Shown here in pieces: positions 24,241 to 35,899 of a stretch of DNA of 64,000 nucleotides (positions within the stretch are counted from its first letter, which is position 1; every line of letters begins with the position of its first letter). The translations under genes were made by a program, and so were the position numbers. The stretch is from Cricetomys ansorgei (lineage: Eukaryota; Chordata; Mammalia; Rodentia; Nesomyidae). The DNA lies in contig JAMJFZ010001815.1 in assembly GCA_026225945.1 (NCBI GenBank), positions 18,869,501 to 18,933,500 on the forward strand, in the 5' to 3' direction. Below the pieces are notes generated by a model, which ran no database searches, was not told where the DNA came from, and saw nothing but the letters and a program-made list of their open reading frames with translations.

Positions 24241-26076
24241 AATTTTTTTATCTTATTGATTTTCATTTTTTTAAGTTTGTTCATCTCCCTTTCTCGTTTT
24301 TCTAAACTGAAATAAAAACATTTTAAGCTTATTTTTAAAATGATTTTATTTCTTCTCACTTCCCTGTGTAGCTTAAATTTCAAAAACTGTAAGATGCTAC
24401 CTACTTTTATTTATATTCAATGATATAAAAATAATGAGTTTCATTTGGATATTTTTGACTACAATGAAGGAGCAAAGTGGAATGGCTTTATTACTTTCTC
24501 AATATCTTTTCAACACTCTGATAAATTTCCCTTTCCAAGCATCCCAGGAAGTTCTCATGGCTTTCTGGTCACTTTGAATATTTTTTAAAAATCCAGGCCA
24601 GTCTAGGCCAGTTTACAACTTCAGAACCTATTTTCAACTTAGTAATCATATTCTCATCTTGGAAAGCATCAGCCAGCCACACCTGAAGGACATGGAGAAT
24701 GCCCATGACAAACTGGCTTCCCTTTCATTCCTTCAAAGCTACAGGAACAGAAGTATTATATTAAAGATATGGGGTGGAAGACTAACATGGTGGTGGAAGG
24801 ACAAGACATTGATCATTCATCAAATATCCATGTTCTCATATGCATTCTCAGAACCTCAAGTATCCATTGAGGAAAGAGGCAATTAGTCCTCAGCAAATGA
24901 ATGTGAGCAGAATCCAGGTTGTCTAGTCTGGTCTGGTCTGGGCAGATGAAATCAAGTGTAGCTTCTATCTTACACACTCTCCATGTCTGTCAGGCTAGTA
25001 ATGGAATGCTCCCCTCCAGGATGGTAGTACTGAACTTGCAGTCCTGGAGGTTGGCCCCTTGAGATGCCACTAAAGGGTACCAGAAAGCTTGCAGGCCAAC
25101 TCCAATGACAAAAATCAGGCTACACTGGAAACCTCTGGCCGGAGAACAGAAGGAGCCTAGACTGATTATATGAAAGGGTAATGAACTCGAATGAACTTTC
25201 ATACAAACAGTCCAGAGGAGCCAGGAAACAGACTTGGCAATGGAAAGAACAGGAGAAAATGGATCTGTTTCCATGTAGAGGAATAAAAGGTTCAGATTGA
25301 TTATAGAAACAAAAAAGACATGTTTGCTCAGAGACAAGAGCAAATGAAATAACTTGAGAGAAGAGTTAGAAAAATTATGGAAAGTTGAGGAAAATCTATT
25401 AAATTACAAAACACACACCATATTTTTTGCCCACTTTCTGACAGAGGTGCAATCAAAAGAATTTCCAAGTGACTGAGTTTCCATTAATCTTCTCTCGTAC
25501 ACTTAAATTCTCTCGTACATTTAAATTTAATGCAATTCTAGGCAAAGTTATTCATAATCCATGCACATTAGCAATATTCTAAGCTCAGATTGGAACTGCT
25601 GAAGTTTGGGAGAGCTTGCCAACCTGAACCGAAAAGAAATCCAACAGCATTGTTCGCACATTTTACAGAAAACTGATTTGTTTGAGCTGTGCATCAGATG
25701 GTAGGAAAGAAACATAAAGAATTTGAAAAATAGGTGGAAAGATATAACTTACAGAGGGAAAAAGTGTTCTCTGCTTTTCATTAAATAAATAGACAATGGG
25801 AAATGGTTGGACGGAATATGCAGAAATGTACCAGCTCCAAAATTTTGGTAAGCTGTAAGATCACTTCCTTCCTGTCTCTTTGCCCTCTCACTAAATTTTT
25901 AAACCATAATTACCAAATTAGAAGATATACAGGCATGCAAATTTACTGTTTTAGAAAATTTAATCAATATCCACGTACAAATAGTAATTTATTTTCTGTA
26001 TAACAGTATCACTCTGTTCTGGTATCAGTTGACCCATCAATTGGCGAGACATTAGCTCTGCTTCAAGAACACTGAA
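24241..26076. other. Unrecognised intergenic sequence
   Basis: No family recognised. A local direct duplication 'tctctcgtaca(c/t)ttaaat' occurs at about 25491-25526. Confidence 0.45.
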
Positions 26077-26211
26077 TAGCCGGGTGGTGGTGGCACTTGT
26101 CTTTAATCCTAGTACCTGGGAGGCAGAGGCAAGCGAATCTCTCTGAGTTCAAGGCCAGCCTGGTTTACAGAGTGAGTTCCGGGACAGACAGAGTTACAAC
26201 AGAAAAACTCT

Positions 26212-26215
<4 letters not shown>
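26077..26215 (+). repeat. B1 SINE
   Basis: AGCCGGGTGGTGGTGGCACT head, 'gttcaaggccagcctggttt', 'gagttacaacagaaaaactc'; its A-rich tail has become the purine array that follows. Confidence 0.92.
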
Positions 26216-26370
<155 letters not shown>

Positions 26371-26595
26371 CTATCTTATTCATTTCTGCTTTGCTATATA
26401 CCCCAGGACCACCTACCTGCCCAGGGATGGTGTGGCTCACAGAGGGATGGACCCTTCCACATCAATCATCAATCATAAAAATGTCCCATAGATTGCCTAC
26501 AGGACAATCTGATGGAGGCATTTTCTCAATTGAGATCCCCTATTCTCAGATGACTCTAGCTTGTGTCAGATTGATGAAAAACCAACCAAGAAAGA
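26371..26595 (-). mobile_element. Rodent LTR fragment, antisense (same family as 14666)
   Basis: 'ccccaggaccacctacctgc', 'aggcattttctcaattgaga', 'atgactctagcttgtgtcag' are the antisense of the LTR at 14666-15335. Confidence 0.65.
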
Positions 26596-26910
26596 CACAA
26601 GCATCTGCTAAGAGTCATGCAAGGCTTGGCACAATTGTCAAAATGGAGTTTGGTTGGATGGATAGAAATAAGAGTCAAACATTCCATGAAGAGACTCCAA
26701 CAGGAAATAAGAATGTTCAACAACCAGCCAACCACCACACCTACATGGGTTTCACCCTCCTTTGGCTTCAGGAAGACAAAGTGAAATCATTGATCTATCA
26801 AGATAATAAGTACTAATGTCAACGAGACTAAACCCTGTCTTCTTAGTACTATATCACCAGTTTACTTCTTAGCTAGCTCTGCCCTGCCCTGCACTCTGCT
26901 TGGTCTACAT

Positions 26911-27109
26911 CATTGATTCTCAGCCTTCCTAATGCTACTACACTTTAATACACCCATAAAACTAATTTCATTGCTATTTCATAACTGTAATTTTGCTGCT
27001 ATTATGAATGATAATGTGAATGTCTGATATGCAGATGGTCTTAGGTGACCCCTGTGAAAAGGTTGTTCGACTCCCAAAGGGATCATGACCCACAGGTTGA
27101 GAACCACTT
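26911..27109 (+). mobile_element. URR1 DNA transposon (hAT-Charlie, rodent)
   Basis: CATTGATTCTCAGCCTTCCT left end, 'cataactgtaattttgctgc', 'gtctgatatgcagatggtct', and right end 'acccacaggttgagaacca'. Ends are inverted repeats. Flanks GTCTACAT / GTTTAGAC resemble a decayed 8-bp duplication. Confidence 0.85.
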
Positions 27110-27130
27110 GTTTAGACGAGGTTATTGCTC

Positions 27131-27160
27131 GTCACACTTCCACGTGTGAACACGTGTGAC
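27131..27160. promoter_or_regulatory. Paired CACGTG E-boxes in an inverted repeat
   Basis: Two CACGTGTGA units start exactly 10 bp apart (27141 and 27151). The outer GTCACAC and GTGTGAC form an inverted repeat around them. Confidence 0.5.
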
Positions 27161-29091
27161 AGAAGCATTGGCCAAAAGCAAGAGGAAAATTTCATTCGGG
27201 GTATTTAAATCATCCAGTGTTCATCTGAAGCTATATTAATAACAGATGGAAGTCCACAAACAGTCAGATGGAAATCAACGACAGGTGTGACACCTACAGA
27301 TAGGCAACGCCGAAAGACTGTGGAAACCCAGTTCACATTCAACCAGTGGGAAGGCAATGGCTTTCTCACTGCTATGAGCATAACTTAGAGTACTGTGTCC
27401 TTAATTGTAGTTGAATATGTATAACAGCCTAGAGGGAAAAAAAATAAAACAATACTACAACCCTGATGTCTCTCTTAGGATCTGAGCTATTCACTGCACA
27501 GCTACACTAATATACGTGGGATGATCTTTTAGAACAAGCATCCTAGGGCTAGAGACTCTAGTCATGCCTCCCGAAGGTCACAGCCACTTCATTAACCTCT
27601 CTGTGCCTTTACAGCCCTCCCTGGGAGGCTTTCTGATTCTCCCATTAGCTTTTTTATCTACTGTTGGACCTTTCTCCACCATCCACACTAACAGCTCTCG
27701 GCTGCCCCCTTCTGTTATCAGTCTGTAACTACCATAGCAGCCCCAACATTTGGGCAGGAATCAGGGTTACCATGAAACTCTTGTTCATGATTTGGTTCTT
27801 TCCCCTCCTACCTGAGATTTTCCTTGAAATATGGACACCTCTTCCTGTTGAGTACTCTGCTTTGGCTCCAGAAATACCGTGCTCTTTTAGATTTCTTCAT
27901 GATGTCTTACTCAACAGTTGGGAGTTGTTCTCCTCTCTAACTCATGAATAATGAACACACTCAAAGAGACAACGCAAGAAATCTTCATCCTTTCTGTTTA
28001 GATTAATTCTTACAGGAAAATCGTACCCCTAGAGATGTTCAAGTCTTGACAGAAGTTGTATATCTCCATTACAAGAGGTAGCATTTCACTTTCTCCGTAG
28101 TCCTAATTTTGTTCTGCTTTTCTTTCCCATCCATATACATCTCTGAGCTGCAGTTAACAGCCTGGCTTGTTTGTCGGACCCTGGGATCTTGCTGACTAGA
28201 TTGTGAGACTCACACCTCTGTAGGGTAAATCATGTAGGCTATCCTAAACGAGGTAAATTATCATTTTCCATTTAAATGTCCAGAAATATTTTTTGATGGA
28301 AATTCATCAAAACTGAAAAAAACATACATTTAATCACATCTAAAGAACAGGCAAATACATATGAAAACTGAGATAACAGTGAATAAAAGTGGACATATTG
28401 TCTAGGAATGGACATTGGCAAGATGTTTTTATAGTAGCCTTCACCCTAGATCATATGACTATTGAAATTTACTTAAAAAATAAAAATTGATTCTGTTTTC
28501 TTCCTCCTATCACCAACACTATACAGTGCTATGTAGTGAGAATAAACAACCTAACGGCTTTGTAAACACACGTGGTCATTAGTCTATTTCCTATAGTGAA
28601 GGAGAGTTTCACAGGCAGCCACAAACATTTCTCAACCAGACGATCTATTCAGGATTAATTTTTGCGCTTATCCTTTCTAAATTCACCCACAATAGCATTT
28701 TGGATCGTTAGAATATAAATTCAGCAACCGAATATCTGGGAGTTGATTTATTAAAATCTCCACCTTACTAAAGAAGCTGCCTTCATCTCTAATGTATCTT
28801 TTCTAAACAGATATTAACTTTTACTGAGAAATAATCTGAAAGGAGTTCACAATTTAAAAAGAAAAAATCCCTAGTCTTTCTCTTTTAAACAATTGTACCT
28901 TACTTTACCTTTTAAATTGACTTTGGACATTTCACACTTTCTTTGGAAGTGATATTTCACTTTTATTTTAAAGTTCATTCCTCAATATTCAATGATATAC
29001 ATCACTTTTCATGTATCTGTTAACATTTAGTTTGGTTTTAATGTTAAAGTAAAACAGACTTTATAGCTTTTCTGAGTATCATTTTAGTCTA
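27161..29091. other. Unrecognised intergenic sequence
   Basis: AT-rich; a weak MIR-like patch ('cattaacctctctgtgcctt') near 27593 is too short to call. Confidence 0.45.
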
Positions 29092-29141
29092 TTAATATAT
29101 ATATAATATATATAACATATAATATATATATTAATATAGAA
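29092..29141. repeat. (TA)n, imperfect
   Basis: TATAATATATAACATATAAT-type run. Confidence 0.88.
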
Positions 29142-30093
29142 AGTACATAGAAGGGTGTCAGTGAGGGTCTGAAGTCATGGTCAAAATGAGCAGGGAGTTT
29201 CCCATCATGCTTTCCATACAAATAGACAAGAAATTGGATGTTCCAGGAGCTGGTGAGTCCGAGGGATGCGAACTCTGAATGGCACAATGATTTGCTTCTT
29301 CCATTAGCACTTATATCAGTGCTACCTGAAGGAAGAAACAGGAGAAGCTGTAAATTATACTAATTTTCCACTTTTAATAATGTAGATATTTTTTGTCACT
29401 GAATTAAACTGACTGATTGCATCAAATTTTGTAGCCAATTTTATCAAGACAGATTATTCTCAAGTAAGCGCAGTTTATTATGATCCATGACATTCTTACT
29501 ATAGCACAATTTTAAAATAGCATCATTAGAATGTTGCCAGTAGATAAAGACATTAGCAACATTGGGTTTTACATATCTTATGGAAGGAGACAGGCTATTC
29601 TTGACTTTGAATGTGACAGACAGAATTTCATCAATCACATAAACAAAAACATGGTACAGAGACCCATCACTAATCAAAACTGTCTTAATTCCATTAAAGC
29701 TTCATTTAAAGCAGTGGCTATAACCAACATTTTATATGCGTATGTGCCAACTGAAAATTGAATATTGGTATTATTACTGAAAAAAATTAACACATTCTTG
29801 AGTTGTCTTTTGTTTATACTGGAAATATGAGTCATTTTTTAAAACCCAACTGTCTCAATTACAAGTGGTTTGAGACTAGTAATAAATCAATACCCTGATT
29901 TCAGGCAGCCAACACAAAAAAATGATTGATAAATTTGTAAAAATTTTTATTTAAGCTCATAGTTCAGTGCTTTGGATTAAAGAATAAACATAAAGTTTAG
30001 TCATTAATTTTTTAATGGCTCTTAACATTTCTCAGACATCAGCCAGCATTTGTGCATTGACTCTCCTTAGGGAACCCGAATTCTCCAGTGTTA
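29142..30093. other. Unrecognised intergenic sequence
   Basis: Overlapping ORFs on both strands near 29444-29761 lack any recognisable motif. Confidence 0.45.
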
Positions 30094-30107
30094 CCACTAG
30101 ATGGCAC
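30094..30107 (+). promoter_or_regulatory. CTCF-like motif, forward
   Basis: CCACTAGATGGCAC matches CCASYAGRKGGC at all 12 core positions; not inside a recognised SINE. Confidence 0.55.
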
Positions 30108-30154
30108 AGGATTAGAGACTCACCCACCTTTAAGTGAGTTAAAAGCTACAGTTC

Positions 30155-30290
30155 TGGAGGCCTCAACCCTACAGAAAGAACTACAGGCAACTAAGGAATG
30201 CTGAAACTTGGGGAAAGAGTCATCTTCAAGGAAGAGCACACTGACTGATGAGCCCTGAAAAGCATATATACAAGAAGAAGCAGGTAGAAA
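30155..30290 (+). mobile_element. L1 3' UTR fragment (Lx-like)
   Basis: 'gcctcaaccctacagaaaga', 'actacaggcaactaaggaat', 'atgagccctgaaaagcatat' follow the rodent Lx 3' UTR. Confidence 0.65.
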
Positions 30291-31256
30291 TAAAGCTGAT
30301 AGAGAAGCAGGCAGAAATAAGAACAGATAAAAAGAACTGAGTTTTTAAAAAGTTACAATTTTGATCTTCTCAGTAACTGCCATGCTGGGAGAAGCTAAAT
30401 CAGAGTGGGAGTTAGTTGTGACTTAGTTCAGTTCCCCAGACATAGACAGTTTAAGACAGCTGGAAAAGGGCTATAAGGGTTTCTCTTTCCTTCCTAATCC
30501 TTTCCTTTCCTCCCTAACCCTATGAGTTAACTGAAGTTTTAAAGGTTACAAGTTAGAAATCTAGCAGCTGGGAACAGAGGGGCGGAAGGAGTCAAGTAGC
30601 CAGTGAGAGAAAAACTGTTACATTTTAGATACATGTTCTGAGCCCAGATCCAAACGGCAAAACAACCAAACCCACACCCTCTGTTTTAAAAAATACTCTT
30701 TACATTTTGGCGGTGTTTACAAAACCTTTTTACAAAACCTACTATTAATTACATTTCCCTGTGCTGTAAGCAGTGTCATTGTGGATATTAAAGGAATATT
30801 CTTTACAAAAAAGAAAAAAAAAAACACATATGGACAACTACTAAAACAATTAAAATGCCTACAAATTTAGCTAATTAATTATAAATCACAGTGCTAATTT
30901 TCACTGCAAACATAATAACAATTTTATTAAGAAAAAAAACTCACATATTATTCAACCACTGAAATTGCACGATTCAAAGTTTTCTAACATAGACCAGGTT
31001 GTTAAGACCAAGATCACATTCCAATTTTTAAGTGGTTCTAATCCCATTAAAAGAAGCCTGTATTCTTCTGCTTTCAATACCTAACCCTCACACACACCCT
31101 TGCAACAGCCATTCACCTACTTTTTATATCTATGGGCTTTTCTAGCTAATTTTATGATCGAGTCTTCATAGGTACTCTACAATGCTATGATCCTACCAGT
31201 ACTGCACAAACATAGTTTCTGCTTGTCAACAGCAATTTTCTAGGGCATAGTGTGGT
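30291..31256. other. Unrecognised intergenic sequence
   Basis: A-rich runs near 30805 and 30930; nothing else recognised. Confidence 0.5.
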
Positions 31257-31476
31257 TTGTTTGTTTGGTTGGTTGGCCGGTTGGTTGGTTGTTTTTTGGT
31301 AGTCTGGGGGGTTCGTAAGGGTTTTATGTGGTCGTCTGTTTGTTTTGAGAAAGGATCTCACTCTGTAGTGCTAGCTCGGAGCTCACTACGTAGACCAGAC
31401 TGGCCTTGAACTCACTACTCAACCTACATCTACCGCCTAAGTGCTGGGATTAAAGTTGTGCCCCACCACATTCAAT
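31257..31476 (-). repeat. B1 SINE, antisense, with (TTGG)n tail
   Basis: Antisense B1: 'tgagaaaggatctcactctg', 'ctggccttgaactcactact', 'agtgctgggattaaagttgt'. On its 5' side (plus) a TTGG/TTTG run at 31257-31290 represents the mutated tail. Confidence 0.85.
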
Positions 31477-32223
31477 GTGTGTTTGTTTTTTATAACCAAT
31501 CTACCTGATGTGAAATGTAGACACACACTGCAGAACAGCATTTAGGCTAACAATAGACACCATATGCATGGTGGCCACATGAAATTATAATGAAACTGAA
31601 AACTCCCTATCCTCTAGTGGTGTGTTAGCCATTGTAACAGCTCAGGGCTATGCATTACGAACGTGCTTGCAGTGTTACTCATGTGAATGAACCTATTGCA
31701 CTGACAGCCCTGTAAAAACTATAGCATGTATAGTCATACACAGTACATGATACCTGATAATGATTACAATTTGTTACTGGTTTGTGTGTTTAGCATGCTT
31801 TGCTTTCTATATTAGTGCAGAGTGTGTTAAGTTACTGTAAAATGAACAACATGCCTTCGTTCCTGAGTCTCTTGATTGCATCAAGAAGCCTTGTCCGGTG
31901 GCTGGCCCTTATTACCTACGTTTATATAAACACACTGTGATGTTTGCACAACAAAATCAGCTAATAACAAGTTCCTAATACACACCTGTTGATAACTAGT
32001 GTGTGGCTGTACGACACTAAGCCTTTAGTCTGCATATCCCTAATGCCTGATGATGGCTAAGCATCTTTTCATGTGGACTACTTGTCAATCTTCTATGAAT
32101 AAATGCCTATTTGAAGCCTTTGTTCACTTATTGCTGCATTGTCTTTTTATTATGGCATTCTCTATATATTTTCATATGTCTCTTTGCAAATGTCTTTTCA
32201 TGTTCCATGGCATATCTTTTCGT
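31477..32223. other. Unrecognised intergenic sequence
   Basis: Nothing recognised. Confidence 0.5.
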
Positions 32224-32359
32224 TATATATATATAGAGAGAGATATAGATATAGATATAGATAGATAGATATAGATATAGATATAGATATAGATATAGAT
32301 ATAGATATAGATATAGATATAGATATAGATATAGATATAGATATAGATATAGATATATA
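32224..32359. repeat. (ATAGAT)n hexamer array
   Basis: About 130 bp of ATAGAT and GATA units, at the tail of an antisense B1. Confidence 0.95.
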
Positions 32360-32447
32360 GCCAAGCTGGCCACAAACTCAGATATCCACCTGACTCTGCC
32401 TCCCAAATGCTGGGGAGGAAAGGCATGCAGCACCACATCTGGCTATC
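32360..32447 (-). repeat. B1 SINE fragment, antisense
   Basis: 'agccaagctggccacaaact', 'tgactctgcctcccaaatgc', ending 'caccacatctggcta'. Confidence 0.8.
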
Positions 32448-32514
32448 CTTTCATTTTTTTAAAGATATACTTTGAAGCCACACACCCAAAAAAAAGTACT
32501 TTTTTCTGTTTCTG

Positions 32515-32685
32515 GGAGGTGGGAAGGTGACTCCGAGGGTTAAGAGCACTTGCTGTGCAATCAAGAAGACCAGAGTTCAGATCCCAATATCTAATAACAA
32601 GCCAAGTGTCCTGCAAATGCCTGATTCCAGCTCTGAGGGATCTGACACCCTTTTCTGGCCTCCACAAGTGCACATACATTAAAAC

Positions 32686-32723
<38 letters not shown>
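32515..32723 (+). repeat. tRNA-derived B2/B3-type SINE with (CA)n
   Basis: 'ggtgactccgagggttaaga' head, 'gaccagagttcagatcccaa' B box region, 'ctggcctccacaagtgcaca', then (CA)n at 32691-32723. Confidence 0.7.
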
Positions 32724-32726
<3 letters not shown>

Positions 32727-32737
32727 TACTAACTAGC

Positions 32738-32866
32738 CAGCTGTTGTGGTAACATACCATCAATCCCAGCACTCAGGTCTTGACCTCTCTGAGGTCAAGG
32801 CCAGCCAGGTCTACATAGCAAGTTCCTAGCCAGCTAAGGCTATATATTGAGGCCCTGTCTCAAAAT
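32738..32866 (+). repeat. B1-like SINE
   Basis: 'accatcaatcccagcactca', 'ggtcaaggccagccaggtct', 'gaggccctgtctcaaaatgt'. Confidence 0.75.
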
Positions 32867-33026
32867 GTGTGTGTGTGTATGCATATACATATGTATATAC
32901 ATATGTAAATTAGTTAATTAAAATAAATCTTTTAAAATACAGTTTTATTTGCTATTCTTTGTTTTGTTACTTTTACTTTGGATGTCATAAATAAGAAACT
33001 AGCATTTAACCCAAAGTCTTCTTTCT

Positions 33027-33041
33027 TTTTTTTTTTTTTTC
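33027..33041. repeat. Poly(T) run
   Basis: Run of T between unrecognised sequences. Confidence 0.8.
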
Positions 33042-33086
33042 CTCTATCTTCCTGTCAGCTCTCCGTAACTTTAAGAAAGGGAAGAA

Positions 33087-33150
33087 AGGGCCTGCATAGA
33101 TAGCTCAGTAGTTAAGAGGGCTCACAATTCTTTCAGAATAAAAATAAGAA
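33087..33150 (+). repeat. B2/B3 SINE head fragment
   Basis: GGGCCTGCATAGATAGCTCA then 'gtagttaagagggctcacaa'; truncated after the A box. Confidence 0.6.
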
Positions 33151-33829
33151 ATACATATTTTAAAATAAAGGTCCAAAAAAAGGAAAGTAAGTTAAAATAT
33201 TACAGCTTTAAAAAAAAAAAAAGCTATGTGGTATCCTTTGACACTTGAAACTCTAATGATGTTCACCGAACTGAGAATGGAAATCACAAGCAAAGACAAT
33301 TTCCCTGCCCAATTTTATTTGACTCATCACTAATTTCCTAGCTGAGATTAGAAAATGTTCATGGATAAGAAGTAAATGAGGATTCTAAGTGTGTTAACAC
33401 ATTGTGTTATACTGTGGATCCAAAACAAACAGTACAGATGGAGAACTCTCACCAGAAACGAGTCAGAATCTACTAAATCAAAGGGAATCTGAAACATGGC
33501 CAAGTCCACGGATAAATTTAACCAAATGAAGCAAAATTCAACTAATAGATATTCTTAGGAGGAAAATATCTAAAATGTAAAAAGGGATACTGCAGTACAT
33601 GTTAAACTGCATATTCAAACATTCTGTAGCACGTATGCCACATACACATGCATATGAATACACAAAAACAGGTTTGTAAAGAGACACACTACTAAAAGCT
33701 GCTCACTTCTAGAAAAGCCACTACACAGATGTAAGTAGTCAGCTAGGACCTGGGCTTTATTTAAAATGGCAGATATTTTTTTTTTTACAACAAGAGTATA
33801 TTCATGAGTAAGTTATACAATTCATATGA
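33151..33829. other. Unrecognised intergenic sequence
   Basis: Nothing recognised. Confidence 0.5.
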
Positions 33830-34206
33830 TTTGAAAGTACTCCCCAAATTCATGCATCAGAAACTTAATTACCAAAGTCAACGGTGTTTGAGAGGTTGGA
33901 CCTTTGGGAAATGATTACATCATTAAGGCAAAGCCCTCAGGAATGGACTAAGCCATTCATGGATTAATGAGTTATCCTGGGAGTGGCTTTGTTATAAAAC
34001 CCAGTTTGTTTGTTTTCTGGCTTCTTTGCTCTATACCATCATGCAATACCCTCCTCCATGTTATGATGCAAGAAAAAGGCTCTCACCCAATGCCACACTC
34101 CTGGACTTCCCAGCCTCTAACTATGGACTATACCCGCCATCTTTAGTTCTTTAGAAATTACCCAGTCTATCATATTCAGTTCTAGGAAGAGGAATAGACT
34201 AAGACG
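33830..34206 (+). mobile_element. MaLR LTR (MST/MLT1-like)
   Basis: 'caaattcatgcatcagaaac', 'gagaggttggacctttggga', 'ggcaaagccctcaggaatgg', 'ctggacttcccagcctctaa', 'aatagactaaga' in the order of mammalian MaLR LTRs. Confidence 0.82.
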
Positions 34207-34487
34207 TAACTAAATATATTTCCTAATTATTTTTTTAAAAGATTTACAAAACCTTGAAAGTACAATAATGTGGGGGAAAACCAAGAATATGATGTATCCA
34301 ATTAGCCAGCTCGTGAAGTATGGGAAGAAAAAGCTTCTGGCTTGCAAGTTCTGATTCGATGCTTTTGCAAGTCCCTAACATCAGTGGTTCATTAAGATGA
34401 AGGCATAAGAGCTAGCTAAGTAATAATAAGTAGGAAAATCATATTAACTAGACAATAGATTTCTTTGAAATTCAATTCTCAGGAGGG

Positions 34488-34489
<2 letters not shown>
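34207..34489. other. Unrecognised spacer
   Basis: Nothing recognised. Confidence 0.4.

Positions 34490-34553
<64 letters not shown>
34490..34553. repeat. (TA)n-(GA)n compound microsatellite
   Basis: About 21 TA units passing directly into about 10 GA units. Confidence 0.95.
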
Positions 34554-34687
34554 CTTTCCCTTCCAAATTTGATAAAACCTGAAAAAGATGACTGTCAGAA
34601 AGTTATTGAGAAAGTACGCTGAAACAAACGTAATGATATGGGATTCTTCCTTGAGGATTTAAGGTCCGGGGTGCCTCAAATGAAATA

Positions 34688-35160
34688 TGTTGGAGTTGAA
34701 GGGATCCCAAAGACAGGAGAGAAAGGTGGATGTTGACGCTCGTGCAGAGGTGTGAACCCTGGCCTGTGGAAAATCTCGTGGCCCTTTAAAATGGTGGTGC
34801 CTGGCACATCGGTTGAACCCCAAACATGGGAAAACACTTGCTGAGGCCATGCTTACCCTCCCTCTGTCTTTGCTTATACCGGATATAGGCTAGAGTCTTT
34901 ACATACAAACTATTAGCTGATTGGGCCTTCACTGACCTTACCCTCCCATTGCGATTAACAAGCTTTAGGTAGGCTGTCTGGTAAGCATAGACCAATGTCA
35001 TTGGGCCTATCCCTTGTGCAACACCCTACCTTCTTCATAAAAACCCGTTCCCCTCCCCCAATAAACGGATTTGCATTAATCCCCAGAGTCTGTTTCTTGG
35101 ACTAGTGACTCTGTCTACCACTCACTCCCTCGGGAACTCTGCACTCACGAAAAACTCACA
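34688..35160 (+). mobile_element. Solo LTR, class-II ERV-like, with 6-bp duplication
   Basis: 473 bp starting TGTTGGAG and ending ACTCACA, flanked by identical GAAATA at 34682-34687 and 35161-35166. A TATA-like CATAAAA near 35037 and AATAAA at 35060 lie in the right order for a plus-strand LTR. The 6-bp duplication points to a betaretrovirus-like (ERVK/IAP-group) element. No internal region remains. Confidence 0.85.
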
Positions 35161-35255
35161 GAAATAAATTATCTGTGAATAAATATGAAACAACAAATGA
35201 TAGGTGTCCTGTTAAACCACAGCACAAAGTTGAAAAATCTAAAAAAATAAATTTC

Positions 35256-35488
35256 AGGGCTAAAGAGATAGTTTCCTGGTTAAAAGCGAGGGCTGCTCTT
35301 CAAAGGCCTCAAGTTCAGTTCCCAGCATCTGTATGCCAGGACCCTCACGGTGGCTTGCAACCAGGATCCACCTGCTTCTGACCCACAAGCATGTATGTTC
35401 TCCCCCCACACCCACACACACAGAGTGAGGGAGACATATGCATGCACAGAGTTATACACATAATTTAAATTTAAAAAAATCCTTTCAA
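35256..35488 (+). repeat. B3/B2-type SINE
   Basis: 'gggctaaagagatagtttcc' head, 'gggctgctcttcaaaggcct', 'cagttcccagcatctgtatg', CA-rich then 'ataatttaaatttaaaa' tail. Confidence 0.8.
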
Positions 35489-35541
35489 ATAATTTCGATC
35501 TTTTTATTTCTTAAGTATTCCACTCCAACCCTAATCCTACC

Positions 35542-35564
35542 TTAACCCTAACCCTAACCCTAAC
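35542..35564 (-). repeat. Interstitial telomeric repeat, (TTAGGG)n on minus
   Basis: TTAACCCTAACCCTAACCCT plus AAC: over three exact CCCTAA units, with degenerate units on the left from 35525. Confidence 0.9.
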
Positions 35565-35574
35565 TCTCACTAAC

Positions 35575-35899
35575 TGAAATTTCTACCTCTATACCAAAAA
35601 TTTTCCCAACCATTTTTCTGATACTAATCACACTTTCAAACATTTTTAAAGGTAAGATAAGGTGGGGATGGGGGTGAGGGGCAAAAGAATAATGAGAAAA
35701 GTCACTTGTTTATGTGCCAAGTCTCTCAAAGCTTTCCAAATTTGTGACTTAATCCAAAATGTTCCAAAAGCACAAGATAAGATTATATTTATTTTTCACA
35801 TGCCTTACTGAAATCTAGTGAAAGGCACTCTAGCAGGGGGGAAAATCAGTGTATGTGCTAAGTGCAACAGAATTTACTGATGGCATATGACACATTAAG
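35575..35899. other. Unrecognised intergenic sequence
   Basis: Nothing recognised. Confidence 0.45.

Noticed and set aside
25491..25526. Short direct duplication TCTCTCGTACA...
   Set aside because: Too short and isolated to support a named element or function.
29444..29761. Overlapping ORFs on opposite strands
   Set aside because: No recognisable domain; AT-rich chance ORFs.
32128..32438. Tyr/Leu/Ile-rich minus-strand ORFs
   Set aside because: Translations of the ATAGAT hexamer array and an antisense B1.
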